64,000 nucleotides of DNA, taken from Xylaria sp. FL1777. Lineage: Eukaryota > Ascomycota > Sordariomycetes > Xylariales > Xylariaceae. Made by a program: the position numbers and the translations under genes. The notes under the pieces are model-generated. The model ran no database searches, had not been told where the DNA came from, and was given only the letters and a program-made list of their open reading frames with translations. Each line of letters opens with the position of its first letter. Position 1 is the stretch's first letter. The DNA lies in NCBI GenBank assembly GCA_022578965.1, contig MU400575.1, positions 163,657 to 227,656 on the forward strand, read 5' to 3'. This document shows, piece after piece, positions 22,590 through 34,603 of the stretch.

Positions 22590-25446
22590 AAACTTCATCG
22601 AGGCCGTCACTGGTCTCTTCCCATTCTCATCATGGCCAGACCTCACGCCACATTCAGGCAAACATGCAGTCTTTTCGCTCTAATCGCACCTCGACTCCCA
22701 CAGCGTCGCCTCGCATGCCTCACTCCGTCGGCCAGCCTTACCCTCCAAGCGTGAAAGTGTCTCCCAGTCTGCCCTCCGATGGTCGTACGCCGAGCCCCAA
22801 CTACTTCGGCCTGAGCATGGACAGACATGGCGACCTTGGTGACTCTGTTGATGCCCCTCTTCACAACAACTGGAGCCCCCATACCTCGTCTGTCAAGTCA
22901 TTTGGTGCTGCTATACCTAAACAGATGCCCCTTGATGCCAATCCCGAGTTCGAGGCCTTCAGGCGTCAAGTTGATGCCAATAAAACGAGTGGTTTCAACT
23001 TGAATGGCTCCTACTTTTTACCATCTTCATCCATCTCCCGCCCTCCTTCTGTACGCCGGCCTACTAACCAGAGCGATGCCGTCTCCGATACTTCGATGCC
23101 GAAGCTTTTGAATACGAAGCCACGGGATCTCATGGGTAGCCACACAGATGTTGACGGAGATAGCCTACACGATTCAGCTTATGTGTCATCGGACTCGAAA
23201 AGAAATTCCGAGGCTTCCTTGCATGCGCCGTCGTTACATATGCCACGGTTTGATTCGCCTGTGACAGCTGAGTCCCCATTTGAGCCGATGCGTAGAGGGA
23301 CCTTGTCTAAAAGGGATGACCGGCAATCCAGGCTTTCACTACCTAATAACAAAGCTGAAGAATTGGGAGACTCAGTTAAACCGCGGTCCGAGACATTACC
23401 ACCGTCTCTTGAAAGCGCAACGCCGGGTTTGTTATTGCCTAGTGAACTTAAAGCTTTGATTCAAGACACCCCAGAGAACGAATTTTTACTGCTAGACGTG
23501 CGTGTCGCGACACTCTATTCCAAATCGCGTATCCGTGGCGCTCTCAATCTTTGTATTCCCACGACCCTTCTCAAGCGAGCCACATTTAACTTGGAAAAGC
23601 TTAGAAATACCTTACAAACTGAGGAGGATCAAGCTAAATTTGGTGCCTGGGCCGAGGCGAAGTATCTCGTCATTTATGATGGCTCATCTTCGGAGAAGCG
23701 CGATGCTGCAGCCGCCATGAACATGTTCAAGAAATTCATGAATGAGGGTTTTGGTGGTCGCCCATGCTTGTTAAAAGGGGGGTTTCAGGCGTTTTCAGCC
23801 GCCTACCCAACTTCTATTGACCATCAAACCACTGCCGAACGAGGCGGCACATCGACCGCTTCGTCCCAAGGTGGTCGGCCGAGCTTTGCCCCGGTTATCG
23901 GTGGTGTGGCCCTCCCTCCAACCGCCAATAACCCAAACCCATTTTTCAGTAATATTCGGCAGAATATGGACTTGGCCGACGGTGTCGGGCAGATGGACAT
24001 CTCGCTTCCGCCAAGTCTGGACTCCAATGTTTTGCCACCATGGCTTCGTGAAGCAGTTCACGAAGCAGACCATGGGAAGAAGGTTTCAGACCGTTTTCTC
24101 AGTATCGAACGTAATGAGCAATCTCGCATGCGTGATGCATACTCGGCTTTTAACGCGCCGAGCCATTCAAGCTCCAAACCCGGAAAGGTACAATTATGCG
24201 GTGTGGAGAAGGGGGGGAAGAACAGGTACAAGGACATTCTCCCGTTCGAGCACGCTCGAGTTCGCTTAGCTAGTGTTGGAGCTGGAGCTTGCGACTACAT
24301 TAATGCCAGCCATGTTCAAGCCTCGCGAAGTCATAAGCGATATATTGCGGCTCAAGGTCCCCTGCCGGCAACGTTCGAGGTCTGTCAATCCTTACTAGTT
24401 CCTTTACGCGACACGTTATTGACTGTGCATTTTAGGACTTCTGGTCTGTGGTATGGGACCAAGACGTACGCGTCATGGTTATGTTAACAGCTGAAGAAGA
24501 GGGTGGTCAACTCAAATGCCACCCTTATTGGCGTGGACGCGAATTCGGCCCTATTAAGTTGAGGCCATTGTCCGAGAAGAAGGTTTCACTTGATATTGAT
24601 AAGGGCATGTCAAATCCGGCTCCTGCATCGTCTCCTGCAACTAATCCGGAAATCGGTCGCCGACGTGCTAATACCACGACAACTCTCGATCCCCCTAACG
24701 GTGGGCCGTCTCAGCAGTATCAGTCACAAAGTGACGCACATTATGTGATAATTCGAAAGTTTGCACTGACCCATGCGAGCCATCCCTTTGCGCCTATGCG
24801 TGAAATTACGCATATCCATTATCCCTCATGGCCGGATTTTGGTACTCCTGCTCAGCCCTCTCACCTATTAGCGCTCGTGGAGTTGGCAAACGTAATGCAA
24901 AGGTCTGCCCTTCCTGTGGATTCTAAGGCTATTACGGCTTCAGTCTCTGCAGAGCATCCAGCTACGATGAGTTGGTATGATGAGCCGGAATCAGAAGCAC
25001 TGGCTCGACCTTTATTAGTTCATTGCTCGGCCGGTTGTGGCCGTACCGGAACCTTTTGTACCGTTGACAGTGTGATTGACATGTTGAAGCGACAACGGCT
25101 CGCCTCTCTGGCTAAAAGGACGCGGAGGGATATGGATGGAGATGTAGCCATGGAGGATCGGGCAACTTCACCTAAGAAAGCCAAGCATAACGATCGGTCC
25201 GAGGAATTATCTGGGGATTTCAAGGGTATAGACGCCGGCTGGGTTGGCGAGACCGCGCTGGACTTGATCCAAGCAACGGTTGAGGATTTCAGAAAGCAGC
25301 GGCTTAGCATGGTGCAAAGTTTACGGCAATATGTTCTCTGCTACGAGAGCGTTACGGAGTGGGTTTGGAGATTGCAGGAAAAGAACAACGGCGGCGCCAA
25401 CAATCGGGGTCGACTGCGAAGCGGAAGCCTTCAAGCCCCCAGATGA
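22529..25446 (+). CDS. protein tyrosine phosphatase with rhodanese-like domain (Pyp1/Ptp2-type)
   Basis: Two exons (22529-24379 and 24436-25446; 56-bp intron) join in frame at PATFE|DFWSVVWDQ and give 953 residues. The N-terminal 300 residues are Ser/Pro-rich. Residues about 302-430 form a rhodanese-like domain (FLLLDVR, SRIRGALNL, then CLLKGGFQAF). Its usual active-site Cys is missing: the loop after the central strand reads YDGSSSEKR, so it is probably a docking domain. The phosphatase domain runs from about 560 to 930. It has NRYKDILPFEHARV, YINASH, the acid loop SWPDFG (W749-D751) and the catalytic HCSAGCGRTG (C814, R820). This arrangement matches fungal phosphatases that dephosphorylate stress MAP kinases (Hog1/Sty1 type); the substrate is inference. 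The tail after GANNRGRLRSGS is short. A 22-codon upstream frame overlaps the start (see findings). Confidence 0.93.
24380..24435 (+). other. spliceosomal intron in the phosphatase gene
   Basis: The donor is GTCTGT and the acceptor TTTTAG, with TTGACTG near the 3' end as branch point. Reading through it would meet a stop codon 52 bases into exon 2 and cut the protein before its catalytic loop. Removing it restores the conserved phosphatase segment. Confidence 0.85.
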
Positions 25447-26809
25447 CACGCGCTGATTCACGAGTCGCTCCGGGCTCGTCCTATAATTCGTATTTTTCAC
25501 CAACGCCGGAGGAAGACGAAGGGATTTCGGAACAGGCGCATGCTTCGCATCACATTGCATCGGCATCGGCATTTGCATTAAAGCACACAGCATTTTCAGT
25601 CTTCAGCCCCAATTCTGTCGAAGTCGACAGTTTTGACAGACGACTTCACCCTTTCAAGGGGTCTGTTCCACAGTGCCTACCTATTCAACAGGTCAGGCGT
25701 CAGAGATGTTTTTTGTCTCTTGCATTCCATATTGGATCGAGGTGGAAACGGCATCATAGGCGTTCAGGGCTCTTGAATTTATTTCGGCGGCAGGGGTATA
25801 TATATATGTATATCCCCCTACCCAGCGACGAACGAACGAACGAACAAATGAGCGAGCGATATATGATTTCCGGCATTATAATTAGACGGGATCGTCGGAA
25901 AACGCGACATGAATACTTTATATATAATCCGGCGAGGATGGGATTCATCCGGGAAGGAAAACGGGAAATAAAGGCAACGATGGACAAGCTGGCTTGGCTT
26001 GGCTGGGTTTACTTGACTTGGTCGCATGAGTATAAGATATCACGATATCACGAGTCTGGCGAGGAGGATATATCTATCTGTATGGGTCGGACGGACTAGG
26101 TACCCTACCTACTACCTCCATTCAGGCTTTGTGCCCCAACAAGCAACATTCGGGGGCTCTTCATACCGGGCTGGCTAGCTAGTAGATCTATATAGATCAT
26201 CCTACCCTACTTACTTTTACCTACCTACGTACCTAACTGCCTACCTGACAAACCTAGACCAAGTTAAATTTTCTACTAAAAAAAATATAAATAGTGAACC
26301 TGTCTTGAACTCTTTGGCAATTTGTGCTTCCCCCATCGTCGTGAATGTGGTTTTCTTGCTCACTATTAAGATTGCTACTCTCGGCGTAGGGTAATATGGG
26401 TTTTCGACTTATTAATTTCATTGCAAGGGGACTCGCATCTTTATTTATTCCTATGCATCTGATTTATTGGCATGAAACCTAGGGTTGGGCACAAGCTTTT
26501 CTTACTATCGCTAGGTTGGCATGATCTTCAAGCTGAAAAAAACATACAACTTCAAGTTAGAAGAGGCAATAGGACATTCGTCTACTCGTTCATTTTCCTC
26601 CACATCTAAAACGCTCGTGTTCATTATACATTGTACAAGATTGGGAGGGATCACCATGGAAAATCTCCTCGAGCTGTCATCCAGATGACCTCCATTAGCA
26701 CCGCGCTACATCGTGTATGGTTGTTGGATTGCTGGGAGTGTAAGTCGATATGTGTACCTCTTCCCAGATCCCAGACACCATCGCACGTCGCAAAACAAAA
26801 CCCATAATT
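25447..26809. other. convergent intergenic region
   Basis: This separates the 3' ends of the phosphatase and Rpt6 genes. It holds a short (CGAA)n run near 25,828, TA-rich runs near 25,797-25,815 and ACCTACC runs at 26,100-26,250. A frame overlapping the phosphatase end continues to 26,099, but its composition does not suggest a protein. Confidence 0.5.
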
Positions 26810-28042
26810 TTATTTCCAGAACTTCTGCAGCGAAACTTCTTTATCGTCATGTTTGTTAAGGATCTTGGCTGTCGCAAGCTCGAAGTCTTCCTGTGTGACG
26901 TGTACTCTTCGCTCGCGTAGAGCATACATACCAGCCTCCGTACAAACACCCTTAAGCTCAGCGCCTGAGCATCCATTCATTTTCTCCGCAATCTTCGTGA
27001 GGTTAATGCCTCGTGTAAGATTCATCTTCCTACTGTGAATGCGAAGAATGTCGGCTCGAGCCTCAACCGACGGTGGTGGGAACTCGATTTTGCGATCGAT
27101 ACGACCAGGTCGTAGGAGCGCCGGGTCTAGGATATCAAGACGATTTGTGGCCATAATGACTTTGATGTTCTTGGTGGGCTCGAAACCATCGAGCTGGTTG
27201 AGAAGCTCTAACATTGTCCGCTGCACTTCCGAATCACCACCGGAAGATCCTTCTACACGCGACGAACCGATCGAGTCAATCTCGTCCATGAAGATGATTG
27301 AGGGTGCGTGTTCTCGGGCCATGACGAACAGTTCACGAACCATACGAGAACCTTCGCCTATGTACTTTTGGACAAGTTCAGAACCTGACACGCGAATGAA
27401 TTTGCAGTCTGTGTGATGTGCGACAGCTCGGGCTAGCAGTGTTTTCCCTGTACCGGGCGGGCCGTAGAGTAACACACCCTTGGGTTGGGCGATACCGAGG
27501 GATTCGAAGAGCTCGGGGTGCTTGAGACCTAACTCGATGACTTCCTTGATCTCCTTGATCTGCTGATCGAGACCACCGATCATATCGTATGTACTGTCGG
27601 GTACTTTTTCGACCATCATAAGAGAAACTAGAGGATCGACGGAAGACGGGAGGATCTTCTCAAGTTTGTAAGAGTCAGATAGCAATGTCACCCGCTTGCC
27701 GACTGTGAGCTTTGCTATGTCCACGGAGTCGGCAACATCCACGACTGCATGGGATTATTAGAAAACGAATCGACATGTTGGTTTGCATGTAGCGGATGAG
27801 TGCCTACCGTATTTGCCCTCGGGATGTACCTTGACCAGGACCTTTTTCGTGCTCATAACCTTGACCACCTCTCCAACGTATGAACCCGGTTGTTGCAGTA
27901 GCCCTAGCTCCTCGCGCAGTAATCGTACCCTCGAATTGTAGTCATTTCTTTGAGCTTCGAGACGACGTAGAACGGCTTGGCCTTTGATGATCTCGAGCTT
28001 CATGGCCTCGATCTTGTTGTGGTAGTAGTTGTCGAGCGCCAT
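26810..28042 (-). CDS. rpt6: 26S proteasome regulatory subunit 8 (AAA+ ATPase Rpt6)
   Basis: Two exons (27808-28042 and 26810-27744; 63-bp intron) join in frame at [12 protein letters not shown] and give 389 residues, the normal Rpt6 length. Rpt6 is one of six ATPases in the base of the 19S cap that unfold ubiquitinated proteins and feed them to the 20S core. Visible features are the N-terminal coiled coil ([20 protein letters not shown]), the OB-fold region ([19 protein letters not shown]), Walker A GPPGTGKT, Walker B IIFMDEID, the SRH with arginine fingers ([13 protein letters not shown]) and the C-terminal helix ending LQKFWK. The end has no HbYX motif, as expected for Rpt6. The ATG at 28042 is the only in-frame one before the conserved N-terminus, in a good context (AAACATGG). 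Confidence 0.97.
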
Positions 28043-30249
28043 GTTTGCTGGTGCTCCCAATGTTGAGGCGGCCACGAGCTTGCTGATGGTTTCGGGTGTT
28101 GATGGCGAAAATATCGACAGAAGACGGAGTGATTGGAAAGCCACCGACTGGCGGAAGGTCGTGGAAGAAGGGTATGTGGTGATGATGGTGGATGTGGAAG
28201 TACGTAAGTGGTGTGGTGTCGCAATTGGCAAGCAGTGGTCTGTCTATCTAGGCCAGTCAGGTAGTGCTGATGAGGCTAATGGGCCAGTCAGCCTTGGGAT
28301 GATGGCAATGCAAGGGTAGGTGCCTCTTGTTACAGCGTGGATAGAGACTCCACCTTCCGCCAATGGCCGGAGCACGGACCAATTTTACCTAGCACGTCGC
28401 CGTAGGCAGAGAGCACGGTAACGCGTCCCGGAAAACGGTTATTCTAAATTCCGATTGTAAACTAGATTTGCCGCTCGCCTCAATTCCATGCATCCCCCGG
28501 TCAAAAGTACCCGGCCGCGTCAGGGTCCCCAGGCGTTCACAGGTACACGTGTAGGTAATGCTGGCCCTTCTTCGCCTGGGACTGCATTACTTAACACCAT
28601 ATACATCTATACTACATGTACCTATAGATGCACATGAAATGACAGATGCCAAGAAGTATTCTCCTGCTGCATACCTACCTACCTACCTACCTACCTAGGT
28701 TCTATATGAATGAAGTCAAAAGATGAAGATGTTAACATTTATTGAAATTCTATTGTTGTACAGCATATTCGCCTAGACCAGTGCCTAGATATTAAGGGCC
28801 GGATATTAGTCTGGGCAGATATTCTATATGCATGTCTAATTGTCGTTCTAGTTGCCGTATAGCCGCATACTAGTCTAGGTTACGGCACGGTACCTAAGAG
28901 GTGCTAAGATGAGATCACTTATTCAACAGCTTAAAAATGTAGCTGGGGTGGTACGAAATACGAAGCACAGCCTTAGATTTTTACAACATGATCTCACCTA
29001 CTTGCATGTCGATGGCGTCAGTATATTAGTACGTATCGTATATCGTATATGACCTTCTTCCTACAATGACATGTCTTTACTTACTTCGCTACGTAACATA
29101 TTAGTTAGTGTGTTTCTAAGTATGTATATATGGATTGGGAGTTCTGATCTATCAAATGGCGACATGTCTCTATACAAGTAAATGGTTAGGTACCTACTTG
29201 TACAGAACCTGTGCCTACAGTCATAGTGCGCCTTTAGGTATACCTCCTACCTGAGTAAGGTAAAAACCCCCCACCGCACCTGCTACCACCCAACAAGGCA
29301 AAGATGTGATGGTAATCATCTAGTGTAGCAGCCAGATGCCGCCAAGGGGTGCCAAGGTGCGCTGGGAGTATCCACTGTAATTCATCACGGGGCACTATCA
29401 CGGTTCTACCTATGTAATCCTCACTCCAAATGTTTCCTCGTGAGCCAGCTTATCACTGCGAATCGCATCCATCATCATCATCGGCTGTCTCGGCTGCCCA
29501 GGTTAAATTCTAGAGCTTCGTGGTGCGACGGATTCGTCAAGGAGGGGCGTGCGATCGCGTATAGGTGGCTCCTCGTTTTCCTGTTACCGTCACTCTTTTT
29601 TTTTTAATTTCGGTTTAACTATTTTATCTTATTCCATTTTGGCTTGCCGTGTACGAGTCGCTGTTGAAGCTCCATTCCTTGCCCTTCTCGCCAATAATAC
29701 AACACAACGGCCAACCTTGAAGTCGCATCGGTGCTAGCTACTACCGGGACTAGGTAGGTAGGTCGGTAGCTGATATCTGTCTGCATTGAACCGACGTCGT
29801 CTTCTTCTCCGCATCAGGCTCGTCATTGCTCTTGGGGAAGCTTGCCAATCCCCTCGCTCTCACCCTCGACCCTGCTACTGCTGCTGCTGCAGCACAACGT
29901 TCTTCTTGATATATATATTATACTTACGCCTCCTCTGGTCCTATAACCGTCGCCTCATTTTCCACAAATAATGCTCTCGTCATCCCCCGTAATCTAAAAA
30001 CCCTGATTGTCGGTTTCATCATTTCCGACGTGGCTTTCCAGCACATGCAGGCTGTTTCCAGCTCATATCGCAACGACGCGAGTGTGTACCTGTATACCTG
30101 GTAGTGCAGCGTGCGTGCATACATACCACTTTCGAATTGTTAGCTTCCCTGCCCTATGCATTTTGTCTCGCCTGGTTCCAACGGCTCCCGTGCGCTGGCA
30201 TAGGTAGGTGATTTCTGCCATCGGTGTCGTGCATCGAACCTCAGCCACC
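28043..30249. promoter_or_regulatory. divergent intergenic region between rpt6 and the exchanger gene
   Basis: This 2.2 kb spacer must hold both promoters. It carries an (ACCT)6 microsatellite at 28,673-28,696, many TACCTA words and a T-run at 29,595-29,605. Pyrimidine-rich sequence and CTG repeats at 29,872-29,890 suggest a long leader for the exchanger mRNA. Short frames here look like chance. Confidence 0.45.
28673..28696. repeat. (ACCT)6 microsatellite
   Basis: Six perfect tandem copies of ACCT end in an AGG that makes the 3' edge palindromic. It is the longest run of a word that is scattered through the intergenic DNA of this window. Confidence 0.9.
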
Positions 30250-33200
30250 ATGGATCCCCATTCGCAGGATTCGAGCATTTCGGACTCGCTGTCGCCCACC
30301 GATACCCGCCAGCCCTCGATCAGACGCGACGCCTCCGAGAGAGGGGATGTGCTACCTGGAAGTTTGCCGTCCAGTGAAACTCTGCGGAGGAGATCCGAGC
30401 AATCATACGGTACGTTCCAACTCTCTCTACCGAGACATGCGCTGTTTGCCCTATCCCTCTTTGGGTCAAATCTCAACCTTGTCACCAATTGGTGGTTTGG
30501 TTGATTTATTGGCATAATCGCCCAGTTCGCGACCGTCAGACCTAACACTGTCATCCTTCCAGGCACCCTCCAAACCCCTCCTCCGCCCTCAGCCTCTACT
30601 CAGCATATAGGTGACCATTCGGCCCATGATCGCTCCCACGCCCGAGCCAGCCTCCAGCCGCTGCGCTCCCCTATGCTAGGCCCCGACAGAGGTAGACAGC
30701 GTCCCAAAAAGCCTCCCATGACCCGTCGTACCTCGTCCAGCACACAAGGTCCATATCGGGGCGAAATCTTCTCAACCGACGATGATATACGAGAGGTAGA
30801 GAACGATGCAGTTGGGAGGCAATCGTATAACGTCGAGTCGAATCGGCAAACCTCAACCATGCGCCGCCGAACTATAGCCCCCCCGGCCTTATCGAGGGTC
30901 CAATCGAGTCGTAGTACTGCAGCAGAGGACGGAGGCATCGACGACCGCCTGGAAGAAGGTGAACAGAGTCCTACCCAAGCCCAGCCTCACGAAGAAGGCG
31001 CCTTACAAGATGTATCCCCCGAGCCAGAAACACCCGAGGATGAAGACGATGATGTCAGTGATGCTGAGAGTTTTACTCTCAAGGATCGCCAAGAGGCCAT
31101 CAACGAAACACACCCCTTCGGTATCAGGATCTGGAAACCTGCGCTATACAAGAAAAATCGATCAGTGCAAAAGACAGCAGAAGTCGACATACATTCTTCT
31201 CCTGGTGGCCGAGTTAGTAGCTGGTTACTGTTCTTCAACATAATCTGGACCTTGCTGTTTGGTTGGTGGATGGCGTCTTTTGCAGCGTTCGGTGCCGTCG
31301 TCTGTTTCATCTTCGCCGCTGCTCCTAGTGGAAGAGAATATGGCTGGGTGTTGTGGGGTTTAGCCGGCTACCTATTTTATCCCTTTGGCAAATTTGTTCG
31401 ACTTGAGCAGGATGAGGCCTACCTAGATGAAGACCAAGGAGAAGGACGGAGTATTAGCGAGTATGAACAGTGGCAAAGCGGAGACCTTGAGTATGGCCGG
31501 CTCTTTTTTGGCCCCGAATCTCGGAACCGGTCTATCATTGGTCGTTCAAGGAGAAGCATCGATTCTGAACCCAGCGAAACAGACAGCTTGCTTGGGCGCT
31601 CCGCTCGCCACGACTTCGCTCATCCGGAGGATACGGGGCGCCGGCTGAAAAGGCGTCTCTTTGGCCGAGGAGAGTGGAATATAGGACGAGTTATCTTCTT
31701 CCTCGTCTTCTGGGGTTTGATCACTCCCTCTTTGCTCATCGTTTCCGCCATATGCTTCCTCTTGGTGTTCTGGATACCGATGGGTAAAGTGACCAACCTT
31801 CTCTTCGACCATCTCAGGAGACATCCCTTGGCACTGTCTTTCGAGTCCGATATTACGATAGCGAGAGCTTCTGACGGCCCACACTCATCGATTCTGCTCT
31901 GTACCTACCGTGCTGTAGGATCTAAATATTGGAAATATACTGTAGATGGTACCAATATCTTCCTCATCAACCTCATGGCAGTCGTGGTTTTCGTCATCTT
32001 TGACTGGTTGGTATTGGAAAGCGTTCTACATATGGAGAATTTCTTAACATCCCCTGGTTTCCTCTTCGTCGCTGCCCTGTTTTCCATTATTCCCCTAGCC
32101 TACTTTATTGGGCAAGCCGTGGCCTCGATCTCAGCTCAGTCCTCCATGGGTTTAGGCGCAGCTATAAACGCTCTCTTCTCAACTATCGTCGAAGTTTTCC
32201 TCTACTGCATCGCACTGAAGGATGGCAAAGGCCAACTAGTCGAGGGCAGCATTATCGGAAGTATCTTCGCCGGCATTCTGTTCCTGCCTGGTTTGTCCAT
32301 GTGTTTTGGTGCTATTAAGCGCAAGACACAACGCTTCAACGCCAGGTCGGCCGGTGTGACATCTACGATGTTATTATTCGCCGTTGTTGCTGCTTTTGGG
32401 CCGACGTTGTTCTACCAAATCTATGGTACCCACGAACTCCGGTGCCAGAGCTGTACGGATTTTGATCAGCTCGCCGAACGAGATTGTCGCCGTTGTTATT
32501 ACTCCCAGAGGCCTGCGTTGAACGATCGCTTCTATATTGAGGCTGTTCGACCCTACTGCTACTTGGCGGCTGTCCTTCTTTTCTGCTCCTATATAATAGG
32601 CCTGTGGTTCACTCTTAGGACTCACGCAGCAGTTATCTGGAATATTGAAGCCGACGAGAAGAAGCAGGACGAGCAACATCACCTACAAGCTGCACGCGTT
32701 TCCGATGCGCGCCACGGCGTCGATGCAAGTGGTGCCGACATACAGAACAGTACACTATACAAACGGATTCTAGGCCAGTCTTTGAAACAGGTTGGTCTAC
32801 CAGGAGATTCGGAAAGCCATCATCCGCACCAGCCGTCAGGCCTAGGCTCTATCCCCCCCAATGGAGCTGTTCAAACAGCGCATATGGTCCCTCCCAAGAG
32901 TAGTGGAAGTGGGTCGGACAGCATCCGATCTCATGTCCAGATCCCGGGCTTTTCAGATGCCGAGAACAATAACCTTATTCGTGGTGTGACTGAGCTCGCA
33001 GCCACCGCGGCCGCTATTGCCGCCCGCGATGCACGAGGTCCACGTCGTATGTCCCACCAGGCATCAAACGCAGGTGCCAGCACTTCGGCGGCGAGGCCTA
33101 CGCCGTTGCGTTCAAGCACTTTCCCTGACTTGGAAGACGTTGCAGAACATGCCCAAGCTTCCCATGGAGGGCATGATGCTCCGAACTGGAGTAGAACGAA

Positions 33201-33864
33201 GAGCGCGGTCATATTGATGGGTGCTACCGTACTATATGCCGTTGTTGCCGAGATCTTGGTCGACACAGTCGACGTGGTGTTAGATAACTATGCTATTGAT
33301 CCTAAATTCTTGGGTATCACGCTGTTTGCCCTGGTTCCAAACACCACCGAGTTTTTGGTAGGTCACAACTACGTCATGCATACAATCTCCCGTCTCTTAC
33401 TAACTATGATTGTGTTGTAGAACGCTATTTCGTTTGCTATGAACGGAAATATCGCTTTGTCGATGGAAATCGGATCTGCATACGCTCTTCAAGTCTGTCT
33501 ACTTCAAATCCCTGCCTTGGTCCTCTTCTCGGCTCTCTACCCCATTACGCCCTCAGGAGACAATCTGGATCCTATTCACTGGACTTTCAGCCTATTATTT
33601 CCTCAGTGGGATATGGTGACTGTGATTCTTTGCGTGTTCCTTTTGAGTTACATGTATGGCGAGGGAAAGAGCAATTATTTCAAGGGTAGTATTCTACTTT
33701 TGACATATTTGGTAGTGGTCGTTGGTTTCTACTATTCGGGTTTCACCGATGTTGCCGAACTAAATACGTCTCGTTTCGACACCCTCGGATCAGATGGTGT
33801 ATGGAAGACGTACAAGACGATCGGACGAGGAGCAAATGCGCCATCGTACGAGGTAGTCATTTGA
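30250..33864 (+). CDS. vacuolar cation/H+ exchanger (Vnx1-like, Ca2+:cation antiporter superfamily)
   Basis: Three exons (30250-30409, 30563-33357, 33421-33864; introns of 153 and 63 bp) give 1,132 residues. The first 170 or so residues are hydrophilic and probably cytosolic. About a dozen membrane segments follow. The two exchanger repeats are visible: GAAINALFSTIVEVF near residue 585, and PNTTEFLNAISFAMNGNIA near 978, the latter created by removing the second intron. Their acidic and Asn residues form the cation site in CAX/NCX-type transporters. The long hydrophilic loop between them (about residues 735-900) and the overall size match yeast Vnx1, a low-affinity vacuolar Na+(K+)/H+ antiporter, better than the 400-residue Ca2+/H+ exchanger Vcx1. 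A loop near residue 676 has two CxxC pairs (RCQSC, DCRRC). The ATG at 30250 has a strong context (CCACCATGG). The ion is inferred from family. Confidence 0.9.
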
Positions 33865-34603
33865 GTACTCTGCTGTCGTGTATATGCCCTCAACTCAGCG
33901 GACAAGAGATTACCTCGTTGTCCAAGGGTTTTCGAAGCCCAAGTCTATTTTGTACTGTGCATTCCTAATAGCGGTTGCATTATTACGGCGTGGTTAGGTC
34001 ACCGATCTGGAGTATGGATAGGCAGAATATTTCCCACTGTTCAAGATTTCCCTTGGTTGATTAGAATACCTCGATCGTCAGATCATAAATGTCGGCGGCA
34101 AAAATGAATTTATATAATATGATCGCTATCATTGGCGACGCGAAGCTGAGCACTCTCCGTCTCGTCTGTTTGCTGTTCTATTGTTTTTTGTTCCTTTCCG
34201 CCTTATGCCGGATGCAAATTTGAGTAGGGCTCTCTTTGCATTAGTGATACTTGATATATTCATTTATGGCAAGATGGACATAGACCATCGTTATGCATAG
34301 AGCTCAGCAGCCTCGTTGGTATTCCCTGCGAAGACGCCCCGCACACATAGTACCACCACCCCCTATCGCCGTTGAAGCAGAGTTTAATGACATTACTGAC
34401 AATATCAAGCCGACAGTCAAATATACATAATTAGGCCACACAAAAACACGATGTATTACCATAGCCTGAGCGTTAACCTACAGAAGCCAGTGAGCAGCAT
34501 CGCGTCGATAGGAGATGAGCGTCAACATGATAACACAGCTTAGTATAATACATTTCAAGTTAATAATCAACAGTGTTACGTTTGAGTAGAACGCCTCAGT
34601 TAG
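33865..34603. other. convergent intergenic region
   Basis: This holds the 3' flanks of the exchanger gene and of the unknown gene on the minus strand. Nothing else is supported. Confidence 0.5.

Noticed and set aside
25447..26099. Frame that continues past the phosphatase stop in another frame
   Set aside because: Composition is not protein-like and no splice pair would link it usefully; likely 3' flank.
30208..30249. Upstream extension of the exchanger N-terminus
   Set aside because: The frame is open, but the first true ATG with a strong context is at 30,250.
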